Assembly: GCF_023343835.1 (NCBI RefSeq)
Contig: NC_064437.1
Span: 13,605,001 to 13,669,000 of the forward strand
Length of the DNA: 64,000 nt
From: Lagopus muta
Taxonomy: Eukaryota; Chordata; Aves; Galliformes; Phasianidae
Direction: 5' to 3'
Part shown: in pieces, positions 1-10,637 of the stretch
How the letters are laid out: every line of letters starts with the position of its first letter
Position numbering within the stretch: position 1 is the stretch's first letter
Translations under genes and position numbers: made by a program
Notes under the pieces: model-generated
Databases searched by the model: none
Told to the model about the DNA's origin: nothing
What the model saw: only the letters and a program-made list of their open reading frames with translations

Positions 1-3000
1 GCACGGCCGCTCCCTGACTTACAGGGCAGCCCCCCTCCCTACGGCCGAGAGAGGCTCCTTCTCTCTCACTCCGGGGCACCTTGACACGCACCCCGCTAGC
101 GGGGCGGTCACCCCACACAGGCTGCCAGCAGAGCATAAAGGCTCACGCGCCCTGACCCTGATTACAGGCGGGCCAGAAACACCCCTGGAGCCACAGAGCT
201 CGGTTTCCCCCCCAGCAGCAGGAACGACTCTCAGCCGCCAGGCAGCGGGGCGGCACGGCCAAAGGCCGCGGCCGGGATCCTAGCCCCCATCCCAGGGAGG
301 GCGCAAGCCCAACTCCACACCTCGCGGCCCCGTGCCTCTGAAAGGCCGGGGCCACACTCCCGCCTGAGTACAGGGGGCGTCTCAGAACGCAGCTCATCAA
401 GCACAGGGGGCACGCACAGCCCTGCCTACAGGACGGTACCCCGCACCTCGCCATCATCAAGAAGCCCCACGGAGCACGCAGCTCCCGCCAACGCCTGAGC
501 TACAGGCTGGCCCGCCCGGCAGCAGGACATCACCACGTCTTTGGCAGCCCAGGGAACCACCTCGACCCGCCGAGCGGGGAGGTCACCCCACACACAAGCA
601 TCACCTCAACCTGCACCCTCTGACGGGACAGGGAGGGGTCATTCCCACCAGCTGGATAACTAGAGCAGCCGGCTGCAACGCTGCAGCCTCCCCAGCCCTG
701 ATTACGGGGGGGGGCGGGCTGCTCGGGGGACAGAGGGCTCCACAGATTGTGACACGCACCCCGAGTACGGGGCTGTCACGCCGCCAGCAGAACAGGCGGC
801 CACGCAAGGACAGGCCCAAGCCCTGGCTACAGGGTGGCCTCGGCCACAGAGTTACCACGTGGCTCAGATCTCTACTAGGAAAAAAGGAGACAGGCAGACA
901 GGACACTTGCAGCGCCCGCGGGACTAAGATGAGGGGGAACGCCCCCCTTGCGGCATGCACCGGAGTCCTCCATTCCCCCCTAGGAAGCCAAAGCTAAGCT
1001 GCAGCCATCTTTGTGGGGGCCTAAAGGAAAAGCACAGTCGCTCAGTCACTCCGCAAACACAAACAAGGAAAGGAAGGGGAACACGCACACAGATGCGACT
1101 TTCCAGAAGGGAAGGACAACGCAGCGCAGCCAACCCCTGGGAATAAACCCGCAACCCGCAAGCAACACACAAGAGCCTGTGACCTGTCCCGGGGCTGCAC
1201 GGAGGCCACAGGCCTCAACGCGCCAAGGGGCTTCTCAAGTAGGGACAGAAGGCCAAAGGCCGCGGCACGCACCCCGAGTACGGGGCCGGCGCACTGACAG
1301 GCCACCAGCAGGCAACAGCGCCGAGGGGCCGGAGGAGGAGGGGCAGGGAAAAGGCACTACCCTGCTTACAGGGTGGCCTTGGGGTCCGGCGAGCTCCGTT
1401 TCCCACTCGGGTGCGGAGAGGTGGCTCTCGCCCTCCGTACAGGGGGCCACGCTCCCCAGGCAGCCAAAGGAGCAACGAGGCAAAAGGCCAACTACAACTA
1501 CAGCAAAGACCCGAGCCCTGCTTACAGGGAGGTCGCCCAGCACAAAGCCGGCCTGGTCTACCAAGGCGCCGGCAACGCTCAACTCAAGTGTGACTCTATC
1601 CCCGCTAACAGGAAGCTGCTTTGCCCAGGCTGCCTCTCTCTTTCCCCCCCGCATCTGCAGGCTTCGGTTTCCTCTTCTTCCTCGCTCCTGCCTCCCAGTT
1701 GCCCACGCCGCTTCGCCTTTCTTCGGCAGCAGATCCTGAAACATGAGGTACAACACCATTAGCCCTGAGCAGCAGCAAACCCTCCACCTGAAGGAAGCGG
1801 GAAACCCAGCGTCCCGAAGGAACGCGGCACAGGACCGCCCAGCCAAGGGGGACGCCCTTGCACCCCCACACCCCCCCAGTCCTTTCCAGCCAAAAATACT
1901 TAAGAGCAGCTTTTCTCACCTCACTGGCACGCTGCGGAGGCTCCAGCCGGCGCTGCAGGGGATCACGGAGGCGGGCAGACTGGGCAAATGGAGCTGGGCA
2001 CACAAATAGCAGAGGCCAAAGGAGTCCGCTTCCCTGCTTACAGGGCACCCCCCGCCACTGCCTCCATTGCAAAGGGCCGGGGACTCGGGGGCACGGCCGC
2101 TCCCTGACTTACAGGGCAGCCCCCCTCCCTACGGCCGAGAGAGGCTCCTTCTCTCTCACTCCGGGGCACCTTGACACGCACCCCGCTAGCGGGGCGGTCA
2201 CCCCACACAGGCTGCCAGCAGAGCATAAAGGCTCACGCGCCCTGACCCTGATTACAGGCGGGCCAGAAACACCCCTGGAGCCACAGAGCTCGGTTTCCCC
2301 CCCAGCAGCAGGAACGACTCTCAGCCGCCAGGCAGCGGGGCGGCACGGCCAAAGGCCGCGGCCGGGATCCTAGCCCCCATCCCAGGGAGGGCGCAAGCCC
2401 AACTCCACACCTCGCGGCCCCGTGCCTCTGAAAGGCCGGGGCCACACTCCCGCCTGAGTACAGGGGGCGTCTCAGAACGCAGCTCATCAAGCACAGGGGG
2501 CACGCACAGCCCTGCCTACAGGACGGTACCCCGCACCTCGCCATCATCAAGAAGCCCCACGGAGCACGCAGCTCCCGCCAACGCCTGAGCTACAGGCTGG
2601 CCCGCCCGGCAGCAGGACATCACCACGTCTTTGGCAGCCCAGGGAACCACCTCGACCCGCCGAGCGGGGAGGTCACCCCACACACAAGCATCACCTCAAC
2701 CTGCACCCTCTGACGGGACAGGGAGGGGTCATTCCCACCAGCTGGATAACTAGAGCAGCCGGCTGCAACGCTGCAGCCTCCCCAGCCCTGATTACGGGGG
2801 GGGCGGGCTGCTCGGGGGACAGAGGGCTCCACAGATTGTGACACGCACCCCGAGTACGGGGCTGTCACGCCGCCAGCAGAACAGGCGGCCACGCAAGGAC
2901 AGGCCCAAGCCCTGGCTACAGGGTGGCCTCGGCCACAGAGTTACCACGTGGCTCAGATCTCTACTAGGAAAAAAGGAGACAGGCAGACAGGACACTTGCA

Positions 3001-6000
3001 GCGCCCGCGGGACTAAGATGAGGGGGAACGCCCCCCTTGCGGCATGCACCGGAGTCCTCCATTCCCCCCTAGGAAGCCAAAGCTAAGCTGCAGCCATCTT
3101 TGTGGGGGCCTAAAGGAAAAGCACAGTCGCTCAGTCACTCCGCAAACACAAACAAGGAAAGGAAGGGGAACACGCACACAGATGCGACTTTCCAGAAGGG
3201 AAGGACAACGCAGCGCAGCCAACCCCTGGGAATAAACCCGCAACCCGCAAGCAACACACAAGAGCCTGTGACCTGTCCCGGGGCTGCACGGAGGCCACAG
3301 GCCTCAACGCGCCAAGGGGCTTCTCAAGTAGGGACAGAAGGCCAAAGGCCGCGGCACGCACCCCGAGTACGGGGCCGGCGCACTGACAGGCCACCAGCAG
3401 GCAACAGCGCTGAGGGGCCGGAGGAGGAGGGGCAGGGAAAAGGCACTACCCTGCTTACAGGGTGGCCTTGGGGTCCGGCGAGCTCCGTTTCCCACTCGGG
3501 TGCGGAGAGGTGGCTCTCGCCCTCCGTACAGGGGGCCACGCTCCCCAGGCAGCCAAAGGAGCAACGAGGCAAAAGGCCAACTACAACTACAGCAAAGACC
3601 CGAGCCCTGCTTACAGGGAGGTCGCCCAGCACAAAGCCGGCCTGGTCTACCAAGGCGCCGGCAACGCTCAACTCAAGTGTGACTCTATCCCCGCTAACAG
3701 GAAGCTGCTTTGCCCAGGCTGCCTCTCTCTTTCCCCCCCGCATCTGCAGGCTTCGGTTTCCTCTTCTTCCTCGCTCCTGCCTCCCAGTTGCCCACGCCGC
3801 TTCGCCTTTCTTCGGCAGCAGATCCTGAAACATGAGGTACAACACCATTAGCCCTGAGCAGCAGCAAACCCTCCACCTGAAGGAAGCGGGAAACCCAGCG
3901 TCCCGAAGGAACGCGGCACAGGACCGCCCAGCCAAGGGGGACGCCCTTGCACCCCCACACCCCCCCAGTCCTTTCCAGCCAAAAATACTTAAGAGCAGCT
4001 TTTCTCACCTCACTGGCACGCTGCGGAGGCTCCAGCCGGCGCTGCAGGGGATCACGGAGGCGGGCAGACTGGGCAAATGGAGCTGGGCACACAAATAGCA
4101 GAGGCCAAAGGAGTCCGCTTCCCTGCTTACAGGGCACCCCCCGCCACTGCCTCCATTGCAAAGGGCCGGGGACTCGGGGGCACGGCCGCTCCCTGACTTA
4201 CAGGGCAGCCCCCCTCCCTACGGCCGAGAGAGGCTCCTTCTCTCTCACTCCGGGGCACCTTGACACGCACCCCGCTAGCGGGGCGGTCACCCCACACAGG
4301 CTGCCAGCAGAGCATAAAGGCTCACGCGCCCTGACCCTGATTACAGGCGGGCCAGAAACACCCCTGGAGCCACAGAGCTCGGTTTCCCCCCCAGCAGCAG
4401 GAACGACTCTCAGCCGCCAGGCAGCGGGGCGGCACGGCCAAAGGCCGCGGCCGGGATCCTAGCCCCCATCCCAGGGAGGGCGCAAGCCCAACTCCACACC
4501 TCGCGGCCCCGTGCCTCTGAAAGGCCGGGGCCACACTCCCGCCTGAGTACAGGGGGCGTCTCAGAACGCAGCTCATCAAGCACAGGGGGCACGCACAGCC
4601 CTGCCTACAGGACGGTACCCCGCACCTCGCCATCATCAAGAAGCCCCACGGAGCACGCAGCTCCCGCCAACGCCTGAGCTACAGGCTGGCCCGCCCGGCA
4701 GCAGGACATCACCACGTCTTTGGCAGCCCAGGGAACCACCTCGACCCGCCGAGCGGGGAGGTCACCCCACACACAAGCATCACCTCAACCTGCACCCTCT
4801 GACGGGACAGGGAGGGGTCATTCCCACCAGCTGGATAACTAGAGCAGCCGGCTGCAACGCTGCAGCCTCCCCAGCCCTGATTACGGGGGGGGCGGGCTGC
4901 GCGGGGGACAGAGGGCTCCACGGATTGTGACACGCACCCCGAGTACGGGGCTGTCACGCCGCCAGCAGAACAGGCGGCCACGCAAGGACAGGCCCAAGCC
5001 CTGGCTACAGGGTGGCCTCGGCCACAGAGTTACCACGTGGCTCAGATCTCTACTAGGAAAAAAGGAGACAGGCAGACAGGACACTTGCAGCGCCCGCAGG
5101 ACTAAGATGAGGGGGAACGCCCCCCTTGCGGCATGCACCGGAGTCCTCCATTCCCCCCTAGGAAGCCAAAGCTAAGCTGCAGCCATCTTTGTGGGGGCCT
5201 AAAGGAAAAGCACAGTCGCTCAGTCACTCCGCAAACACAAACAAGGAAAGGAAGGGGAACACGCACACAGATGCGACTTTCCAGAAGGGAAGGACAACGC
5301 AGCGCAGCCAACCCCTGGGAATAAACCCGCAACCCGCAAGCAACACACAAGAGCCTGTGACCTGTCCCGGGGCTGCACGGAGGCCACAGGCCTCAACGCG
5401 CCAAGGGGCTTCTCAAGTAGGGACAGAAGGCCAAAGGCCGCGGCACGCACCCCGAGTACGGGGCCGGCGCACTGACAGGCCACCAGCAGGCAACAGCGCC
5501 GAGGGGCCGGAGGAGGAGGGGCAGGGAAAAGGCACTACCCTGCTTACAGGGTGGCCTTGGGGTCCGGCGAGCTCCGTTTCCCACTCGGGTGCGGAGAGGT
5601 GGCTCTCGCCCTCCGTACAGGGGGCCACGCTCCCCAGGCAGCCAAAGGAGCAACGAGGCAAAAGGCCAACTACAACTACAGCAAAGACCCGAGCCCTGCT
5701 TACAGGGAGGTCGCCCAGCACAAAGCCGGCCTGGTCTACCAAGGCGCCGGCAACGCTCAACTCAAGTGTGACTCTATCCCCGCTAACAGGAAGCTGCTTT
5801 GCCCAGGCTGCCTCTCTCTTTCCCCCCCGCATCTGCAGGCTTCGGTTTCCTCTTCTTCCTCGCTCCTGCCTCCCAGTTGCCCACGCCGCTTCGCCTTTCT
5901 TCGGCAGCAGATCCTGAAACATGAGGTACAACACCATTAGCCCTGAGCAGCAGCAAACCCTCCACCTGAAGGAAGCGGGAAACCCAGCGTCCCGAAGGAA

Positions 6001-8017
6001 CGCGGCACAGGACCGCCCAGCCAAGGGGGACGCCCTTGCACCCCCACACCCCCCCAGTCCTTTCCAGCCAAAAATACTTAAGAGCAGCTTTTCTCACCTC
6101 ACTGGCACGCTGCGGAGGCTCCAGCCGGCGCTGCAGGGGATCACGGAGGCGGGCAGACTGGGCAAATGGAGCTGGGCACACAAATAGCAGAGGCCAAAGG
6201 AGTCCGCTTCCCTGCTTACAGGGCACCCCCCGCCACTGCCTCCATTGCAAAGGGCCGGGGACTCGGGGGCACGGCCGCTCCCTGACTTACAGGGCAGCCC
6301 CCCTCCCTACGGCCGAGAGAGGCTCCTTCTCTCTCACTCCGGGGCACCTTGACACGCACCCCGCTAGCGGGGCGGTCACCCCACACAGGCTGCCAGCAGA
6401 GCATAAAGGCTCACGCGCCCTGACCCTGATTACAGGCGGGCCAGAAACACCCCTGGAGCCACAGAGCTCGGTTTCCCCCCCAGCAGCAGGAACGACTCTC
6501 AGCCGCCAGGCAGCGGGGCGGCACGGCCAAAGGCCGCGGCCGGGATCCTAGCCCCCATCCCAGGGAGGGCGCAAGCCCAACTCCACACCTCGCGGCCCCG
6601 TGCCTCTGAAAGGCCGGGGCCACACTCCCGCCTGAGTACAGGGGGCGTCTCAGAACGCAGCTCATCAAGCACAGGGGGCACGCACAGCCCTGCCTACAGG
6701 ACGGTACCCCCGCACCTCGCCATCATCAAGAAGCCCCACGGAGCACGCAGCTCCCGCCAACGCCTGAGCTACAGGCTGGCCCGCCCGGCAGCAGGACATC
6801 ACCACGTCTTTGGCAGCCCAGGGAACCACCTCGACCCGCCGAGCGGGGAGGTCACCCCACACACAAGCATCACCTCAACCTGCACCCTCTGACGGGACAG
6901 GGAGGGGTCATTCCCACCAGCTGGATAACTAGAGCAGCCGGCTGCAACGCTGCAGCCTCCCCAGCCCTGATTACGGGGGGGGGCGGGCTGCTCGGGGGAC
7001 AGAGGGCTCCACGGATTGTGACACGCACCCCGAGTACGGGGCTGTCACGCCGCCAGCAGAACAGGCGGCCACGCAAGGACAGGCCCAAGCCCTGGCTACA
7101 GGGTGGCCTCGGCCACAGAGTTACCACGTGGCTCAGATCTCTACTAGGAAAAAAGGAGACAGGCAGACAGGACACTTGCAGCGCCCGCGGGACTAAGATG
7201 AGGGGGAACGCCCCCCTTGCGGCATGCACCGGAGTCCTCCATTCCCCCCTAGGAAGCCAAAGCTAAGCTGCAGCCATCTTTGTGGGGGCCTAAAGGAAAA
7301 GCACAGTCGCTCAGTCACTCCGCAAACACAAACAAGGAAAGGAAGGGGAACACGCACACAGATGCGACTTTCCAGAAGGGAAGGACAACGCAGCGCAGCC
7401 AACCCCTGGGAATAAACCCGCAACCCGCAAGCAACACACAAGAGCCTGTGACCTGTCCCGGGGCTGCACGGAGGCCACAGGCCTCAACGCGCCAAGGGGC
7501 TTCTCAAGTAGGGACAGAAGGCCAAAGGCCGCGGCACGCACCCCGAGTACGGGGCCGGCGCACTGACAGGCCACCAGCAGGCAACAGCGCCGAGGGGCCG
7601 GAGGAGGAGGGGCAGGGAAAAGGCACTACCCTGCTTACAGGGTGGCCTTGGGGTCCGGCGAGCTCCGTTTCCCACTCGGGTGCGGAGAGGTGGCTCTCGC
7701 CCTCCGTACAGGGGGCCACGCTCCCCAGGCAGCCAAAGGAGCAACGAGGCAAAAGGCCAACTACAACTACAGCAAAGACCCGAGCCCTGCTTACAGGGAG
7801 GTCGCCCAGCACAAAGCCGGCCTGGTCTACCAAGGCGCCGGCAACGCTCAACTCAAGTGTGACTCTATCCCCGCTAACAGGAAGCTGCTTTGCCCAGGCT
7901 GCCTCTCTCTTTCCCCCCCGCATCTGCAGGCTTCGGTTTCCTCTTCTTCCTCGCTCCTGCCTCCCAGTTGCCCACGCCGCTTCGCCTTTCTTCGGCAGCA
8001 GATCCTGAAATATGAGG
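1..8017. repeat. Macrosatellite array, 2,089-bp unit, 3.8 copies
   Basis: Four head-to-tail copies begin at 1, 2,091, 4,180 and 6,269, so the spacings are 2,090, 2,089 and 2,089 bp. The last copy stops at about 8,017, some 1,750 bp into the unit, and the array runs off the left edge, so total copy number is unknown. Copies are more than 99% identical. Differences I see include the length of a G run (8 or 9) near 705-713, C/T at 3,411, T/G at 4,901, G/A at 5,098 and one extra C near 6,709. Copies 1 and 2 share an A near 742/2,833 where copies 3 and 4 have G. The unit is GC- and CpG-rich. Long open frames occur on both strands, but they overlap each other in several frames and show no known domain, so I do not call genes here. 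A short unique-looking segment (about 1,615-2,030 in copy 1) separates two blocks rich in internal palindromes. I do not recognise a named satellite family. Confidence 0.97.
12..2045. repeat. Degenerate palindromic subrepeats inside the macrosatellite unit (copy 1 shown)
   Basis: Within one unit I count about a dozen short inverted repeats of type CCCTG-NN-TA-CAGGG: near 12, 157, 363, 420, 494, 696, 821, 1,360, 1,431, 1,516, 1,600 and 2,032. There are also three or four of type CCCCG-NNTA-CGGGG (91, about 567, 759, 1,272). Neighbouring motifs are often 57-85 bp apart. Flanking words recur too: GGTGGCC or GGCGGGCC follows the CAGGG arm, and GCCAGCAG follows the CGGGG arm. The unit is therefore a higher-order repeat built from an older ~70-85-bp subrepeat. 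The TA before the second arm is nearly invariant, although hairpin pairing alone would not require it. The same set recurs in every copy. Confidence 0.85.
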
Positions 8018-8460
8018 CAGAACGTCTTTCAACCCTGCACTCCTTCCTCTCCTTTTCATTCTTAGAGAAAGTAGGTTATGCAAGAGGCATCACCATCACC
8101 TTCTTGAAGTACAGGCGAATTAAGTTGTGGTACAGCGTCTTTATATGGAAGTGATATCAACAACACCTGTTAACTGGAACCATGTGTTTCCTCAGGACAG
8201 TTAACAGGTTAACACACTCAAGCGTACAATTCAAACAGCACAACCTACGTTTCGTACCTATCAATGTTTTTCCAATTACAGTCATCCTCTTAAACACTAG
8301 AACATTGGTCCAGTGCTTTTCACTTTACAGTGTGTCTCTCATGTTGACCCCCACATTCCCACCAAAACCCAGTAGTAGAAGTAACCCCCCTACATGGAAT
8401 CAGAACAGTCACAGTGAAAATCACTTTATTATTACTGCTTCACTTTATCTTGTGCATCTT
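8018..8460. other. Single-copy spacer between macrosatellite and minisatellite
   Basis: Sequence diverges abruptly from the repeat unit after the shared word CAGATCCTGAAA and becomes AT-richer and apparently unique. One plus-strand open frame runs from the array across the junction to 8,154 but shows no domain, and I see no splice structure. I see no gene in this stretch. Confidence 0.6.
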
Positions 8461-8469
8461 CACGACTGA

Positions 8470-8800
8470 AGCGCTGCCATCAGCGCCCCACTCCGGCCGC
8501 CACCCCCCCCCCCCTCCCTCCCTCCTTCCCTCCCTCCTTCCCTCCCTCCCTCCGCCGTCGGCGCCCCACTCCTGCCGCCCCTCCCCTGCCGTCGGTGCCC
8601 CACTCCGGCGGCCCTCCCCCCCCCCCCCCAAGCCCCACACCCCGCCGTCGGCGCCCCACTCCGGCCGCCGTCCCCCCCCCGCCCCCCACCCCCACCGTCG
8701 GCGCCCCGCTTCGGCCGCGCTGCTCCCCCCCCCCCCCACCCCCGCCGTCGGCGCCTTGCTCCAGCCCCCCCCCCCCGCGCCGCCGTCGGCGCCCCGCTCC
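8470..8800. repeat. C-rich minisatellite with GCCGTCGGCGCC core
   Basis: About seven copies of a core resembling GCCGTCGGCGCCCCRCTCC occur near 8,474 (degenerate), 8,552, 8,587, 8,643, 8,693, 8,742 and 8,780. They are separated by C homopolymers of 8-14 bases and one block of CCTCC/CCTTCC repeats (about 8,501-8,550). The spacing varies from 35 to 78 bp because the C tracts vary. The minus strand carries the corresponding G runs and so has strong G-quadruplex potential. Proline-, alanine- and glycine-rich open frames on both strands are by-products of this composition. Confidence 0.9.
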
Positions 8801-8944
8801 TACTTTTCAGGCATCCGCTGTTCCCGTCGCATTCCGCTCATTGCCTGCTCCTCAGCCCCGTTCCTTGTTCCCCGAGGCTGCTTGTAATCCGTCCGTCCGT
8901 CGCCTTTCCCTCACATCACCCTGCTTCTTCTCATAGTGTGAGGT

Positions 8945-9080
8945 AAACGCCCGTTCCTCAGTTTCCCGCCCATGCACCTTATATAGGTTTCCCGGCCCCC
9001 CTTCAGCCAATAGGAGCTCAGAACCCCGCTTTTTTTTCCCGCCGTTTTCTTTTCCCGCCCTTTTTTTTCTCACCTTTGCC
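8945..9080 (-). promoter_or_regulatory. Compact E2F/CCAAT/TATA promoter directed toward the array
   Basis: Read on the minus strand, this segment has E2F-type sites (plus-strand TTTCCCGC at 9,036-9,043 and 9,051-9,058, and a weaker TTCCCGC at 9,071-9,077). These are followed by an inverted CCAAT box (plus CCAAT, 9,007-9,011), a canonical TATATAAG at 8,985-8,978, and another E2F-type site (8,962-8,969). Order and spacing suit a start site near 8,950 with transcription leftward through the C-rich minisatellite and into the macrosatellite. The downstream minus strand has only very short reading frames before the minisatellite, so any product would probably be non-coding. The motifs are seen directly; promoter activity is inferred. 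Confidence 0.55.
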
Positions 9081-9972
9081 TTCCCGCTCTTTCCAGCTGA
9101 AGGTGGCCGGGCCGGGGTCACCTGAAGGTCACGGCCCCTGGCAGGCGTTGCCACCCTTCCCCTCAGGCCTGGGCTGCCCCACAGAAGGTGTCACTGCACC
9201 AACCACAACTTGGCTGAGCTGCAGCGGAGAATTCTTTTCTTCAGTTTTAGTGGGGTGTGGTTTTTTGTTTTTTTTTTGTTTTTTTTTTTGTTTTTTTACA
9301 TTCTCACAAACATTAGGTTTCCTTCTAGAGTAGTCGATATCCGCAAACACAATTAAGTATATATATATTATTATTTAAATGAATTCTGCCACTCATGCCT
9401 CACATCTCTGCCCTTACGGGCAAAATCCCTTCTGAGATCAGACACATTTTCTGAGAGAAAAGAGTGGAAAAAACTGATGCCTGTTGTGTGAAGGATACAA
9501 TTTACTTGTAATCTCAAGGTGTTGTTGTTTTGTGGAGTTGTTTGTATTCTATCATTTATTTACATACCACAGTTGGAAATGCTCACCTTGCTGCTCTGCA
9601 CCGCAGTGATTGCTTGTTAAGCTCATTTCGTTCTGCCTTGGTTACATTCTTTCTCAGAACTATGAAAGAGGGCTAAGAAGGGTACAAAATGACAACAAAA
9701 TGGATCCACAACATAGGCTGCTTCCACCAATGAGTGATTCCAAAATAAGGTGTATCAGTAGCAGAGATGACTTTTGGCAGCCATGAGGAGAAGTTCCCCC
9801 TTTAGGGAATCTCCTGCCTGGTCTGCAACACAGGCAAACGGACCGGCAGAGAAAGGCACCCAGGACCCCAGGGAACCAGCTGTGTTGCAGACGGTGCACA
9901 GCACGATTGTCTGAGCTCTTGGTTTGCCTGGGCCACGTTGACTGAAGAGGAATTGTCTTGGGCCACATACAT
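9080..9972. other. Intergenic sequence, including a T-rich tract
   Basis: No gene is recognisable. Positions 9,259-9,298 form a T-rich tract, T runs broken by single G residues, which explains the apparent low-complexity phenylalanine/cysteine and lysine frames here. Confidence 0.6.
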
Positions 9973-10372
9973 GTGGGTTGGCCCGAAAGTAATGCATCCT
10001 ATTTATTTTCATGGAAATGACAACAGATAAAATGAGTAACTCTATTTGGCAGAGCAAATTCTCAGCTACAAAATGCTGTTTTTCAACACGGTCACCTTCT
10101 TTAGAGAAGAACTTTGCCAGCAATGGACGTGAGGCTGCATGCTGTGGCTTGTCAAAATGTACACCAGCACACGTGACCCATGGCCACTGTCACCACTCCT
10201 GAGATGCACCATGCACCGCCCCTCTGTGCTCACATCCATAAATGTTCAGCATGCATTGATGAAGGCCAGTGGGTAACATTTTTTTCCACATGGTGGGATT
10301 TAGTGACACACTTTTGCTTCATACACACTTCTATGTCAGGCACCATTCTGTCAGACTGTAACAACACATAAG
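9973..10372 (-). mobile_element. Internally deleted mariner-type transposon (Galluhop-like)
   Basis: The left end begins with GGGTTGGCCCGAAAGTAATG, typical of the terminal inverted repeat of avian mariner elements such as Galluhop. On the minus strand, about 10,020-10,190 encodes a fragment matching the C-terminal end of the transposase (local word VEKQHFVAENLL). About 10,230-10,360 encodes a degraded N-terminal DNA-binding portion (local word EVCMKQKCVT). The catalytic middle is missing, so about 400 bp remain of an element that is usually over 1.2 kb. I could not identify the opposite terminal repeat near 10,370, so the right boundary is approximate. It is non-autonomous and dead. Confidence 0.8.
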
Positions 10373-10419
10373 GGAATACCAGTGGAAGGTTCAGCCTCTG
10401 CTGCTGTACCACCAGCACA

Positions 10420-10421
<2 letters not shown>

Positions 10422-10468
<47 letters not shown>
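10422..10468. repeat. (TA)n microsatellite
   Basis: An uninterrupted TA dinucleotide run of about 23 repeats lies just outside the mariner remnant. Confidence 0.98.
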
Positions 10469-10472
<4 letters not shown>

Positions 10473-10593
10473 CAGTACAATCCCAGGCCTTTTACTATTC
10501 AAGTTTTCTGCATAGTCACATTATTACTATGTATTGTACATATCCAGAATAGCTGAGCAAGAAGTACAGTTCGCAGCTATAAAGCCTAAAACC

Positions 10594-10637
10594 ACAAAAA
10601 AAAAAAAAACAAAAAAACAAAAAAAAAACAAAAAAAC
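10594..10637. repeat. A-rich tract with C interruptions
   Basis: Runs of A are separated by single C residues. It could be a decayed poly(A) or simple low-complexity sequence; no attached element was recognised. Confidence 0.9.

Noticed and set aside
1296..1316. Possible CTCF site in the macrosatellite (GGCCACCAGCAGGCAAC)
   Set aside because: The core mismatches the consensus in the R-K positions and beyond, so it is too weak to call, although occupancy data could still be looked at.
1011..1739. 242-codon plus-strand open frame repeated in every macrosatellite copy (and a 203-codon minus-strand frame at 1,235-1,846)
   Set aside because: The frames overlap on opposite strands, show low-complexity composition, no known domain and no splice or start context. 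Their repetition simply follows from copy identity.
12..2045. CRISPR-like appearance of short palindromes at regular spacing
   Set aside because: Spacings vary from 57 to more than 200 bp, the repeats are degenerate, and the whole unit is copied exactly, so the spacers are not unique. The context is a bird genome.
8414..8936. Proline-rich open frames across the C-rich minisatellite
   Set aside because: They result from CCN-rich simple sequence; no domain, and frames occur on both strands.
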